Assembly: GCA_039594205.1 (NCBI GenBank)
Contig: JBCNNW010000006.1
Coordinates: 29,455 to 93,454, forward strand
Length of the DNA stretch: 64,000 nucleotides
Reading direction: 5' to 3'
DNA from: Pseudescherichia sp039594205
GTDB lineage: Bacteria; Pseudomonadota; Gammaproteobacteria; Enterobacterales; Enterobacteriaceae
This document shows positions 50,983 through 60,399 of the stretch, in pieces; position 1 is the stretch's first letter; each line of letters begins with the position of its first letter. Made by a program: the position numbers and the translations under genes. Below the pieces are notes generated by a model. It was not told where the DNA came from. It made no database searches and was given only the letters and a program-made list of their open reading frames with translations.

Positions 50983-52662
50983 TTACTGCACGATTTCGCC
51001 GTTGCGCATCGTTTGGGTAAGCTGCTGCTTCATGACGTCGATCGCTTTCAACTCGCCGTTCACCGTTGGTTTCAACGGTGCTTCGGCGCTGACCCTGCCG
51101 GTGGCGGTGAGCTGGATATTACCGCCGCCGGAGAGGGGCAGAGCAGGCCAGCCCCACTGCTGCAATATGCTGAGCGGAATGCCGCGCCCGTTGAGGTTAA
51201 CGTTCACCTGCCGCTCTGCCCCCTGTGAGACGGTGGCGGTGCCTTCCAGCAGACCCTCGCCGGTAAAAGCGCTCAGCTCGCTGATGTTGACCGTACTACG
51301 GTCGGCGGCCAGCGCCAGCGAGGGGCGACGAACGTCGACGCGGTTAAAGGTCGCGGCGGCGGCGTTGAGCTTGGCGCTGCCACCCCACACGCCCCACTGG
51401 CGATCCCGCGCCAGCTGTAGGTTCGCACCGTAGCCATCCAGAGCGGTGATCTGCCATGGGAACGCAGGATCGACGTCGATCACCAGGTTACGGCTGGCGC
51501 TAAACCTTTTCAGCGTTACGCTGTTCAGCCAGCCCGGGAGTTGATCCATCCACAGCTGTTTCCAGTTAGCAGGCAGGGTATATTCCAGACCCGCCAGCGC
51601 CGCGTCGTCCAGCACCAGCGCTTTGCCGTCCCGCAGCCAGTTGCCCGAGGTACGCACCATGCCACCTTCCCAGCGGGAGGTGAACTGGCGCAGCGCCATG
51701 CCTTGCGGAGAGAACTCAGCGTTAAAAATCGGATCGAAGAGGTGCAGCGAACCAAAGATAAACTCGCTGGCGTTCATCGAGAGTCGGCCATCCTCGCTCT
51801 GCCAGTCGCCCCGCGTCAGGGTCAGGCCGCGAGCGCTGAGGTCGAGATCGGTCACCGCCCAGTCCGGTCCTTGCAGGCGGGCATCGGTGACTTCAAGGCG
51901 GCCAATCTGCAGCGAGGGCAGGGTAGTCAGCGGGGCGAAGAAATCGGTCAGGGATTTATCGCTCTGTAGACGAATGTCGTTCAGGCGCAGGCTATCGACA
52001 ATCCAGCCCCCGTCGGCGGTGCGGCGGGCCGTGCCGGTGAGCGATCCACGCGCCATATCTGCGCCAATAGTGCTTAGGGTTACGTCGCTATTATCAATAC
52101 TGCCCTGAATCAGCACGTTGCTGACGGGGACGCCGTTCAGCGTCATCGAGCCAGCGCTGAACTGGATCTGTGCTTTGCTGCCCATCACGTTGCCCGCTAT
52201 CGGCTCCCAGGGGGTAATACCACCGGTTACCCGCTGGGCGCTGAGATCCCAGCCGGTGGCCGGACTGTTAAAGGCCATATCGCTCAGCAGCAGGCGGTCG
52301 GCCTTGAGCGGCAGCGGCGCGGTGGCGGGCGAGAGGTTGAGCGTTCCATCCTGGAGCAAAATAGTGTCCGCGTGCAGCGGATCGGTGAACTGGCGGCTGC
52401 TGAAGCCGATGTCCACGCTCTTCGCTTCCAGCGTCGCGGGTTGACCTTTGCGACCAAAGTTGACGTTCCTGAGCAGCAGATGGGAAGGCGAGGAGAAGCG
52501 GTGATCGGCGGCGTCAAAGGCGAGGTGATAGTCGGTGTTGCTGCTAACCCACTTACCAACCTGCGTTGCACCCCAGCGCGTCTGAACCAGAAAATAGCAG
52601 GCCACAATCGCCAGCAGCAGGGCGATCGCGATGTAGAGCAGCATTTTTCCAATCAGTTTCAT
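50983..52662 (-). CDS. yicH: YicH, AsmA-family envelope protein
   Basis: A 559-residue AsmA-like protein, anchored by an N-terminal helix (MKLIGKMLLYIAIALLLAIVACYFLV region) with the rest a long periplasmic beta-rich domain. AsmA-like proteins are thought to shuttle phospholipids between membranes. The ATG at 52662 gives the E. coli-type start MKLIGKML; the frame opening at 52701 adds 13 residues without a match. It follows xanP on the same strand after 119 bases. Confidence 0.9.
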   Translation of the reverse strand: MKLIGKMLLYIAIALLLAIVACYFLVQTRWGATQVGKWVSSNTDYHLAFDAADHRFSSPSHLLLRNVNFGRKGQPATLEAKSVDIGFSSRQFTDPLHADTILLQDGTLNLSPATAPLPLKADRLLLSDMAFNSPATGWDLSAQRVTGGITPWEPIAGNVMGSKAQIQFSAGSMTLNGVPVSNVLIQGSIDNSDVTLSTIGADMARGSLTGTARRTADGGWIVDSLRLNDIRLQSDKSLTDFFAPLTTLPSLQIGRLEVTDARLQGPDWAVTDLDLSARGLTLTRGDWQSEDGRLSMNASEFIFGSLHLFDPIFNAEFSPQGMALRQFTSRWEGGMVRTSGNWLRDGKALVLDDAALAGLEYTLPANWKQLWMDQLPGWLNSVTLKRFSASRNLVIDVDPAFPWQITALDGYGANLQLARDRQWGVWGGSAKLNAAAATFNRVDVRRPSLALAADRSTVNISELSAFTGEGLLEGTATVSQGAERQVNVNLNGRGIPLSILQQWGWPALPLSGGGNIQLTATGRVSAEAPLKPTVNGELKAIDVMKQQLTQTMRNGEIVQ

Positions 52663-52747
52663 GGTCTTCCTTCCCGATGAGCATACAAGGAGTTTATGCA
52701 CGATTTGTGCGCAATGCTCAAGGAAGGAATGGTGAGACAGTGTTACG

Positions 52748-52774
52748 GCGGCAGCGGGTAAATACCGCTGCCGC
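52748..52774. other. Strong GC hairpin downstream of xanP
   Basis: CGGCAGCGG and CCGCTGCCG with one more flanking G-C pair form a 10-bp stem around a 7-base loop, 8 bases past the xanP stop. There is no T-run on the minus strand, so it may protect mRNA ends or slow polymerase rather than terminate fully. Confidence 0.5.
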
Positions 52775-52781
52775 GAGGGGG

Positions 52782-54173
52782 CTAGTTCTTCTCTGGCGGG
52801 AATACAAGATTCAGCACGATAGCGGTGATACCGCCCGCGGCGATGCCGGAAGAGAGCAGGTTTTTCAGCCAGTCAGGGGCAAACTGCAGGATCAGCGGCT
52901 GCTGGGAAACGCCGAGGCCAACGGCCAGCGAGAGGGCGATAATCATAATCGCACGGCGGTTCAGCGGCTCGCGGGAGACGATACGCACCCCGGAGGCGGC
53001 GATCGTGCCGAACATCACCAGCGTCGCACCGCCGAGCACCGGCTCAGGAATGTGCTGGACGAAGCCGCTCACCGCCGGGAACAGGCCGAGCACGATCAGC
53101 ATCAGCGCCACGATAAACCCGACGTAGCGGCTGGCGACGCCGGTCAACTGGATCACGCCGTTGTTCTGGCCGAAGCAGGAGTTCGGGAAGGTATTGAACA
53201 CCGCCGAAACAAAGGAGTTCAGGCCGTTAGCCAGCACGCCGCCCTTCAGGCGCTTCATATAGAGCGGACCGGAGACTGGTTGCTCGGAGACGTCGGAGGT
53301 CGCGGTGATGTCACCGATGGTTTCGAGGGAGGTGATCATAAATACCAGCATCAGCGGCAGGAGCAGGCTCCAGTCAATGCCCAGACCGTAGTAGAGCGGG
53401 GTCGGAACCATGATCAGATCGCTGCTGGTCGGCGCGCTGTTCTGCGGCAGCATGCCCATCCACCAGGCCAGCAGATAGCCTACCGCCATGGCGATCACCA
53501 GCGAGGCCACGCGCAGGTAAGGATTACGCTGGCGGTTCAGCAGGATAATCACTGCCAGCACCACGCCTGCCAGCAGCAGATTTTTCGGTGCGCCGAAGGT
53601 GTGATCCGCCATCGCGCCGTAGCCGCCACCGATGGAGGTCAGGCCAACCTGAATCAGCGACAGGCCGATAATCATCACCACCACACCAGAGACCAGCGGC
53701 GTGATCACCCGGCGGGCCAGGTGCAGCACGCGGGAGATGACCATCTCGGTGCAGCTCGCCAGCATCAGGGTGCCGAACAGCGCCGCCATCATTGTCGGGA
53801 CATCCGCGCCGCCGGTTTTTAACGCCGTGCCGCCCATGATCAGCGGGGCAACAAAGTTAAAGCTGGTGCCCTGAATCGACAGCAGGCCTGAACCCACCGG
53901 ACCCCAGGCTTTAATCTGGATAATCGAGGCGACGCCGGAGGCAAACAGCGACATGCTGATGATGTGCTGCGTATCCTGCGCGGGCAGACCGAGGGCCTGG
54001 CAGATCAGCAGTGCCGGAGTGATGACCGCAACAAACATCGCCAGCAGGTGCTGGCAGGCGGCAAAAAGTGTTTGCGCCAGCGGCGGACGATCTTCCAGAC
54101 GGTAGATCAGTTCGCTATTGTGTGGCTGCGCAACCGGTTGCGCATTTTCAGACTCGACGGTGTTAACGGACAT
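52782..54173 (-). CDS. xanP: XanP, xanthine:proton symporter
   Basis: NCS2 (NAT) family permease taking up xanthine, 463 residues from the ATG at 54173, the same length and N-terminus (MSVNTVESENAQPV) as E. coli XanP; five extra codons exist upstream. The NAT signature QNNGVIQLTGVASRYVG near 325-342 and the conserved FMITSLETIGDITATSDVS stretch are present. In E. coli gltS lies between xanP and recG; here only 103 bases separate them. Confidence 0.96.
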   Translation of the reverse strand: MSVNTVESENAQPVAQPHNSELIYRLEDRPPLAQTLFAACQHLLAMFVAVITPALLICQALGLPAQDTQHIISMSLFASGVASIIQIKAWGPVGSGLLSIQGTSFNFVAPLIMGGTALKTGGADVPTMMAALFGTLMLASCTEMVISRVLHLARRVITPLVSGVVVMIIGLSLIQVGLTSIGGGYGAMADHTFGAPKNLLLAGVVLAVIILLNRQRNPYLRVASLVIAMAVGYLLAWWMGMLPQNSAPTSSDLIMVPTPLYYGLGIDWSLLLPLMLVFMITSLETIGDITATSDVSEQPVSGPLYMKRLKGGVLANGLNSFVSAVFNTFPNSCFGQNNGVIQLTGVASRYVGFIVALMLIVLGLFPAVSGFVQHIPEPVLGGATLVMFGTIAASGVRIVSREPLNRRAIMIIALSLAVGLGVSQQPLILQFAPDWLKNLLSSGIAAGGITAIVLNLVFPPEKN

Positions 54174-54276
54174 CTCAGGCAATTCCACGGTGGAAAAGCG
54201 GGCATTTTAGCTGAGCAACCCATAAAAGCAAACGATTGCATTTATAAATTTTACAAGGTGTTTCTGAGAGACGTTA

Positions 54277-56358
54277 TCAGGCGTTGGAATAACGCTCGGT
54301 TTCCGGCATCCAGCGTTCAATCAGCGCTGCGGCCTGCTCCGGGTAGCGTTCGTGGATATGCCGGGCGAGGCGCTGGACTTCGGGGATCATCGCCCGGTCG
54401 CGCAGCAGGTCGGCGACCTTAAACTCGGCGTTACCGGTCTGACGGGTGCCCAGCAGCTCGCCTGGACCGCGAATCTCCAGATCTTTTTGCGCAATCACAA
54501 AGCCGTCGTTGCTGTCGCGCAGCACCTGCAAACGCATTTGCGCCGTTTTGGAAAGCGGGGATTTGTAGAGCAGCACGCAGTGGGAGGCAACCGCACCACG
54601 GCCAACGCGGCCCCGCAGCTGGTGGAGTTGCGCAAGACCCAGACGCTCCGGGTTCTCGATGATCATCAGACTGGCGTTGGGCACGTCCACGCCCACTTCA
54701 ATCACCGTGGTCGCCACCAGCAGATGCAGCTCGCCCTGCTTGAACGCCTGCATCACCGCCTGCTTCTCGGCGGGCTTCATGCGACCATGGACCAGGCCAA
54801 CGTTCAGTTCTGGCAGAGCCAGCTTCAGCTCCTCCCACGTTGCTTCGGCGGCCTGGGCCTCCAGCAGGTCAGACTCTTCAATCAGCGTGCAGACCCAGTA
54901 GGCCTGGCGGCCTTCATTGGTGCAGGCATGGCGCACGCGCTCGATAATCTCGCTGCGCCGCGTATCGGCAATCGCCACGGTAGTGACCGGGGTACGCCCC
55001 GGCGGCAGCTCGTCGATGGTGGAGGTATCGAGATCGGCATAGGCGGTCATCGCCAGGGTTCGGGGAATAGGGGTGGCGGTCATGATCAGCTGGTGGGGAT
55101 GAAAGCCCTGCTGCTGTCCCTTCTCCCGCAGCGCCAGTCGCTGGTGGACGCCAAAGCGGTGCTGCTCATCGATGATCACCAGCGCCAGGCCGTTAAACTG
55201 CACCTGCTCCTGGAAAATAGCGTGCGTGCCGACCACCATCTGCACCTGGCCGCTGGCAATCGCCTCCTGCTGTGCAAGGCGGGCTTTGCCCTTCTGTTTG
55301 CCTGCCAGCCAGCCTACCTGAATGCCCAGTGGCTCAAACCAGGCGCGGAAGTTGTTGGCGTGCTGCTCGGCCAGTAGCTCGGTGGGTGCCATCAGCCCTA
55401 CCTGCTTGCCGTTGGCAATGGCGCGCAGCGCGGCCAGAGCGGCCACCAGCGTTTTACCCGAGCCAACGTCACCCTGTACCAGACGCATCATCGGGATATC
55501 CAGCGCCATATCGTGCTCGATCTCTGCTGTAACCCGCGCCTGGGCGGCGGTGGGCTTAAACGGCAGGGCCGCCAGCAGCTGGTTTTTTAGCGTATCGTTG
55601 GCCTTCAGCGACTGGGCATGGAAACGCTGCGCGCCAGCGCGGAGTGCCAGCATGCTGAGGTTATGCGCCAGCAGCTCCTCAAGGATCAGGCGGCGCTGGG
55701 CGGGATGCTGACCGTGCTCTAAATCGGTGAGCTGGAGCGTCGGCGGCGGACGATGCAGCGTGCGCAGCGCCTCCGGCAGGCTCATCATCCCCTGCGCCAG
55801 CTCTGGCGGCAGCAGTTCGGCAATAGCGCAGGTGTCGAGCAGATCCAGTGCCTGGTCGGTCAGCTTACGCAGCGTTCCCTGCTTAATGCCTTCGGTGGTC
55901 GGATAGACCGGGGTGAGGGTCTCCTGCATCTCCGGGGTGCTGAGATCGCCCTGAATACGGTATTCGGGATGGATCATCTCCGCGCCGTATTTGCCGCGTT
56001 TCGCTTCGCCGTAGGCCAGTACGCGGCGGCCCGGAGAGAGGCTATTTTTCATCGCCGCGTTGAAGTTGAAAAAGCGCATCGTCAGGATGCCGCTGCCGTC
56101 GCTAATCTGGCAGGTCATCATCCGACGGCCACCGAAGGTGACGTTGCTGTTGAGCACTTCACCTTCGACCGTGGCATACACGCCCGGCAGCAGGTCAGCG
56201 ATAGGATAGAGATGGGTACGGTCTTCGTAGCGCAGCGGCAGGTGCAGGAGCAGATCCTGAACGTTAACCAGACCTATTTTAGCCAGCTTGCTGCTTTGCG
56301 CCGCGCCAACGCCGGTTAACGAACTGAGCGGGACAGCATCTAATAACCGACCCTGCAT
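54277..56358 (-). CDS. recG: RecG, branched-DNA helicase
   Basis: ATP-dependent helicase that remodels stalled forks and R-loops. The ATG at 56358 gives MQGRLLDAVPLSSLTGVG and 693 residues, the E. coli length; 53 upstream codons in the frame are not part of it and overlap trmH. Order: N-terminal wedge/OB domain (1-230), helicase motif I QGDVGSGKT, DEQHRFG box, TATPIPRT (motif III), then RLGLAQLHQLRGRVGRG (motif VI) and the TRG motif. The start is 5 bases from the trmH stop. Confidence 0.97.
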   Translation of the reverse strand: MQGRLLDAVPLSSLTGVGAAQSSKLAKIGLVNVQDLLLHLPLRYEDRTHLYPIADLLPGVYATVEGEVLNSNVTFGGRRMMTCQISDGSGILTMRFFNFNAAMKNSLSPGRRVLAYGEAKRGKYGAEMIHPEYRIQGDLSTPEMQETLTPVYPTTEGIKQGTLRKLTDQALDLLDTCAIAELLPPELAQGMMSLPEALRTLHRPPPTLQLTDLEHGQHPAQRRLILEELLAHNLSMLALRAGAQRFHAQSLKANDTLKNQLLAALPFKPTAAQARVTAEIEHDMALDIPMMRLVQGDVGSGKTLVAALAALRAIANGKQVGLMAPTELLAEQHANNFRAWFEPLGIQVGWLAGKQKGKARLAQQEAIASGQVQMVVGTHAIFQEQVQFNGLALVIIDEQHRFGVHQRLALREKGQQQGFHPHQLIMTATPIPRTLAMTAYADLDTSTIDELPPGRTPVTTVAIADTRRSEIIERVRHACTNEGRQAYWVCTLIEESDLLEAQAAEATWEELKLALPELNVGLVHGRMKPAEKQAVMQAFKQGELHLLVATTVIEVGVDVPNASLMIIENPERLGLAQLHQLRGRVGRGAVASHCVLLYKSPLSKTAQMRLQVLRDSNDGFVIAQKDLEIRGPGELLGTRQTGNAEFKVADLLRDRAMIPEVQRLARHIHERYPEQAAALIERWMPETERYSNA

Positions 56359-56362
56359 ACGC

Positions 56363-57052
56363 TTACCTTGCCGCCTGCATGGTGGCCCACCACGCGGCGT
56401 CGGCTTCGATTTCTCCGTGCGCGTTAAGGTCGGGATAGGGCAGCCCTTTCTGCTTCGCCACGCGGGCAAGCACCGGGTAACTGCCTTCAAACAGCAGTCG
56501 ATGCTGATCGTCGTCATCTATGGTGCTGGTGTCGCGAGCGTACATTCCGGCGTTTTGCCGCTGGCGCTGTGCTTCATAGAGGATTAGCGCTGAGGCGACC
56601 GAGACGTTGAGGGACTGCACCATACCGATCATCGGAATGATAATGTCCTGGTCCGCCAGCTCCAGCGCCTCGGGGGTGATACCGGTCTTCTCCTGACCCA
56701 TCAGAATACAGGTCGGGCGGGTGTAGTCGATATCACGGAAATCTACGGCTTTCTCAGAAAGATGGGTGGCCAGCACCTGCATCCCCTGGCCTTTCAGATG
56801 CCCGACGGCATCAGCAATGGTACGGTGCGTTTTGACCTGTACCCAGCTGTTGCTCCCCGCAGCCGAGGAGGCCATGATGCGCATCCGGTTTTCTGGCCAG
56901 ACGGCGTGAACTTCATGCACGCCGACGGCATCGGCGGTGCGAATGATTGCCGAAACGTTATGCGGTTTGTGGACCTGCTCCATGCAGACGGTCAGATCAG
57001 GCTGGCGCCTGGCGAGCATCTCACGTATACGCGCATAACGTTTCAGAGTCAT
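56363..57052 (-). CDS. trmH: TrmH, tRNA (Gm18) 2'-O-methyltransferase
   Basis: SPOUT-class enzyme methylating the ribose of G18 in the tRNA D-loop, 229 residues as in E. coli. MEQVHKPHNVSAIIRTADAVGVHEVHAVWP is motif 1 with the catalytic Arg; GQEKTGITPEAL and IPMIGMVQSLNVSVASALILYEAQRQR form the knot that binds AdoMet. It lies between spoT and recG with very short gaps in the rpoZ-spoT-trmH-recG operon. Confidence 0.96.
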   Translation of the reverse strand: MTLKRYARIREMLARRQPDLTVCMEQVHKPHNVSAIIRTADAVGVHEVHAVWPENRMRIMASSAAGSNSWVQVKTHRTIADAVGHLKGQGMQVLATHLSEKAVDFRDIDYTRPTCILMGQEKTGITPEALELADQDIIIPMIGMVQSLNVSVASALILYEAQRQRQNAGMYARDTSTIDDDDQHRLLFEGSYPVLARVAKQKGLPYPDLNAHGEIEADAAWWATMQAAR

Positions 57053-57056
57053 AGGG

Positions 57057-59171
57057 CTAGTTTCGGTTACGGGTGACCTTGATCACGTCCGGCAGCACAC
57101 GGATTTTGCGCATGATATTCGCCAGATGCACGCGGTCACGGCAGGTCAGGCGGATAAAGGCGCTATAGACGCGACCATCCTTCTCTTCGGTATTCAGGCT
57201 TTGAATATTGGAAGAGGCCGTGTTGATTGCCGCCGTCAGGTTCGCCAGTGCGCCCTGATGGTTGAACATATCAACCTTGATCTCGGTGATAAACTCCTGC
57301 GCCGTCTCTTTATCCCACTCAACCGCCATAAACTTCTCTGGCTCTTTCTGGTAGCCACGGATGTTACGGCAGGACTCATGGTGAATAACCAGCCCTTTGC
57401 CGGGGCTGACGTGCGCAATAATCGGGTCGCCGGGGATCGGACGGCAGCATTTTGCAAAGGTGATCAGTACCCCGTCCGCGCCCTTAATCGGCAGATGACC
57501 GTGGCTCGGCGTCATTGTTGCTGTCGGAACAGAAGGCTCACCCTGCTGTAAATTTTTCGCTACCACCACGCTCATGGCGTTGCCGAGGCCAATCTCCGCC
57601 AGCAGATCGTCGAGAGAGACCAGCTTCATGCGCACCAGCTCGCGCTGGATATGTTCCGCCGGGATCTCTGCAAGCTTACGGCTACCGCCGAGAGCGTGAT
57701 TGAGCAGACGTCGTCCCAGGCTCACCGAGTCTTCACGCTTGAGATTTTTCAGCATCTGGCGGATTTTGGCGCGCGCTTTTGAGCTGACGACAAAGTTAAG
57801 CCATGCAGCGTTCGGACGTGCACCTGGCGCGGTAATAATCTCTACCGTCTGTCCGCTGGTCAGCGGCTGCGACAGCGGGTAGGGCTGCCGGTCAACGCGT
57901 GCGCCGACGCAGGCGTGGCCGATATCGGTATGCACCGCATAGGCAAAGTCGACCGGTGTCGCACCGGCAGGCAACTCAACGATGCGCCCTTCCGGTGTGA
58001 AAACGTAAATCTCATCCGGGAAGAGATCGGATTTAACGCTCTCGATAAATTCAAACGAGCTGCCTGCGCTCTGCTGAAGCTCAAGCAGGCTCTGCATCCA
58101 GCGCTGGGCGCGGATCTGCGCGGTAGTGCTGCTCTCGCCGTGCTCTTTATAAGCCCAGTGTGCCGCCACCCCCATCTCTGCCATCTGGTCCATATCTTCA
58201 GTACGGATCTGCACCTCCACCGGCACACCGTGCGGGCCAATCATAGAGGTGTGCAGAGACTGATAGCCGTTCGCTTTTGGAATAGCGATATAGTCCTTCA
58301 TGCGTCCTGGACGCGGCTTATAGAGGCTGTGCATCTGACCCAGCACGCGATAGCAGGTGTCGAGATCCTCAACAATCACCCGGAACGCATAGATGTCCAT
58401 GATCGAGTGAAAACGCTGCTCTTTCAGCACCATCTTGCAGTAGATAGAGTAGAGATGCTTCTCGCGACCGCTCACGCGGCAGGGGATACCCGCCTCCTGC
58501 AAACGCCCTTCGATCTCCGAGAGGATTTTTTGAATCATCTCTTTACGATTGCCGCGCGCGGCCTTGACGACCTCTTTAATCACGCGGTAGCGGTTCGGGT
58601 GCAACGCTTCAAAGCCCAGCTCTTCCAGCTCGGTTTTGATGTGGTGGATACCTAAGCGGTGCGCCAGCGGGCTGTAGATTTCGAGCGTTTCACGGGCGAT
58701 GCGGCGACGCTTGTCCGGACGTAGTGAGCCCAGGGTGCGCATGTTGTGGGTGCGGTCAGCAAGCTTGATGAGAATGACGCGGATATCCTGCACCATCGCC
58801 ATGATCATCTTGCGAAAGTTTTCGGCCTGCGCCTCTTTCTTATCGCGGAAATTCAGCTTATCAAGCTTTGAAACCCCTTCCACCAGCTCGGCCACGGTTT
58901 TGCCAAACAGCTGCTCCATGTCCTGATAGGTGGCGGGGGTATCTTCAATTACGTCATGCAGCAGGGCGGCCATCAGCGTTTCGTGGTCGAGTTTCATCTC
59001 GGCCAGAATACAGGCCACCGCTACCGGGTGCGTAATGTAGGGTTCACCGCTTGAACGTGTCTGGCCCTCGTGAGCGTCACGTGCAACGAGATACGCCTGC
59101 TGGAGACGTTTGATCTGGTCTTCCGGCAGGTAGGTGCGAATCAGTTGATTCAGGCTTTCAAACAGATACAA
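57057..59171 (-). CDS. spoT: SpoT, bifunctional (p)ppGpp synthetase/hydrolase
   Basis: Controls the stringent response, mainly hydrolysing (p)ppGpp and making it under carbon, fatty-acid or iron starvation. It has 704 residues against 702 in E. coli. Domains: HD hydrolase (about 20-180, with ALLHDVIEDT), weak synthetase (about 200-350), TGS (about 385-450, VFTPEGRIVELPAGATPVDFAYAVHTDIGH), a helical/conserved Cys region (AKCCRPIPGDPI) and ACT (about 625-700). It follows rpoZ by 18 bases. Confidence 0.97.
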   Translation of the reverse strand: MYLFESLNQLIRTYLPEDQIKRLQQAYLVARDAHEGQTRSSGEPYITHPVAVACILAEMKLDHETLMAALLHDVIEDTPATYQDMEQLFGKTVAELVEGVSKLDKLNFRDKKEAQAENFRKMIMAMVQDIRVILIKLADRTHNMRTLGSLRPDKRRRIARETLEIYSPLAHRLGIHHIKTELEELGFEALHPNRYRVIKEVVKAARGNRKEMIQKILSEIEGRLQEAGIPCRVSGREKHLYSIYCKMVLKEQRFHSIMDIYAFRVIVEDLDTCYRVLGQMHSLYKPRPGRMKDYIAIPKANGYQSLHTSMIGPHGVPVEVQIRTEDMDQMAEMGVAAHWAYKEHGESSTTAQIRAQRWMQSLLELQQSAGSSFEFIESVKSDLFPDEIYVFTPEGRIVELPAGATPVDFAYAVHTDIGHACVGARVDRQPYPLSQPLTSGQTVEIITAPGARPNAAWLNFVVSSKARAKIRQMLKNLKREDSVSLGRRLLNHALGGSRKLAEIPAEHIQRELVRMKLVSLDDLLAEIGLGNAMSVVVAKNLQQGEPSVPTATMTPSHGHLPIKGADGVLITFAKCCRPIPGDPIIAHVSPGKGLVIHHESCRNIRGYQKEPEKFMAVEWDKETAQEFITEIKVDMFNHQGALANLTAAINTASSNIQSLNTEEKDGRVYSAFIRLTCRDRVHLANIMRKIRVLPDVIKVTRNRN

Positions 59172-59189
59172 GGGTGACCTGCAGCGTTA

Positions 59190-59465
59190 TTAACGACGAC
59201 CTTCAGCAATAGCGGTGACGGCCTGTAACTCAGCGGCTTCCTGCTCTTGCTGCTCCTGGCGCTCACGTACGTCGAGGATCTGGTTGTTGATCAGACCTTC
59301 TTCGATTTCGCGCAGCGCGATAACGGTAGTTTTATCGTTCTCTTCCGCTACCAGCGGATCTTTACCGCCAACCTGCATCTGACGAGCGCGACGCGCGGCC
59401 ACCAGTACCAGGTCAAAACGGTTACCAATTTTCTCTACAGCGTCCTGAACAGTTACGCGTGCCAT
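59190..59465 (-). CDS. rpoZ: RpoZ, RNA polymerase omega subunit
   Basis: A 91-residue subunit that helps fold and hold beta-prime and contributes to a ppGpp site on RNA polymerase. MARVTVQDAVEKIGNRFDLVLVAARRARQM is the conserved N-terminal helix set, identical in plan to E. coli. It sits 54 bases after gmk and is followed by spoT, the usual order. Confidence 0.97.
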   Translation of the reverse strand: MARVTVQDAVEKIGNRFDLVLVAARRARQMQVGGKDPLVAEENDKTTVIALREIEEGLINNQILDVRERQEQQEQEAAELQAVTAIAEGRR

Positions 59466-59519
59466 ACTTAAAGTGCTCCACAGATGAAGAAATGACTGGG
59501 CATGATACTGAAACCCGGT

Positions 59520-60143
59520 TCAATCTGCCAATAGTTTGCTGATTAAAGCGTCATGTCGCTGCATTTGGCGGCCCATGCGCAGACGTTCAGCACGGATAAT
59601 AGTCTTCATATCGCCGATTGCGGTATCAAAATCATCGTTCACAACCAGATAATCATATTCGGCGTAATGGCTCATTTCTGCAACTGCCTGTGCCATACGC
59701 TTAGCAATCACCTCTTCGCTATCCTGGCCGCGACCGCGCAGGCGGCGATCCAGCTCCAGCTTCGACGGCGGCAATACAAAGATGCTGCGCGCCTGGGGCA
59801 TTTTTGCGCGGATCTGCTGCGCACCCTGCCAGTCGATATCGAGGAAGACGTCTACGCCCGTAGAGAGTACCTGCTCAATGGCGGCCCGCGACGTACCGTA
59901 GTAATTACCAAACACCTCCGCATGCTCAAGGAACGCATCGTTGTCGATCATGGTCTTAAACTCGTCATGATCCACAAAGAAGTAGTGCTCACCGTGCACT
60001 TCACCGGGACGCGGCGCGCGCGTGGTATGTGAAACAGAAACCTGGGTGTCGTACAACGGTTGGGTCTTTAACAAAGCCTGAATGAGGCTTGATTTGCCCG
60101 CGCCGCTAGGGGCGGAAACGATATAGAGCGTGCCTTGAGCCAT
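59520..60143 (-). CDS. gmk: Gmk, guanylate kinase
   Basis: Phosphorylates GMP to GDP with ATP. The ATG at 60143 gives MAQGTLYIVSAPSGAGKSSL and 207 residues, as in E. coli; the frame is open further up to 60209 without a match. The P-loop is SAPSGAGKSS (about 10-19), the GMP-binding stretch includes SHTTRAPRPGEVHGEHYFF, and IDWQGAQQIRAKMP is the core strand. It is the first gene of the operon leading to recG and is divergent from ligB across 256 gene-free bases. Confidence 0.97.
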   Translation of the reverse strand: MAQGTLYIVSAPSGAGKSSLIQALLKTQPLYDTQVSVSHTTRAPRPGEVHGEHYFFVDHDEFKTMIDNDAFLEHAEVFGNYYGTSRAAIEQVLSTGVDVFLDIDWQGAQQIRAKMPQARSIFVLPPSKLELDRRLRGRGQDSEEVIAKRMAQAVAEMSHYAEYDYLVVNDDFDTAIGDMKTIIRAERLRMGRQMQRHDALISKLLAD

Positions 60144-60399
60144 GAGTATCTTTATATGTAATGAACGAACGGAAATGTCTACATACGAGCCTATTATACA
60201 CGTCGGCACCTTTTAACGTAGTTTTTGTCACATTTTCGCTCGAGATTATTGCATTTTGCGCGCTCTCTTCCTGATTCATCTCTCATTTGCAGCAACGTTT
60301 TAAAAAGCGCTGAAGCCGCCTCGCAGCCTGCTGTTTTGCTCTTCGCCAGCCGGTTCGCTACGCGGTATACCGTGCTGGTCGAGGCAAGGGAGAAAGAGT

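Noticed and set aside
52566..53822. 418-codon open frame on the plus strand
   Set aside because: It is antisense to yicH and xanP, is rich in His, Gln, Arg and Asp from reversed GC-rich codons, and has no recognisable domain.
54352..55377. 341-codon open frame on the plus strand
   Set aside because: Antisense shadow of recG, whose motifs and length are beyond doubt.
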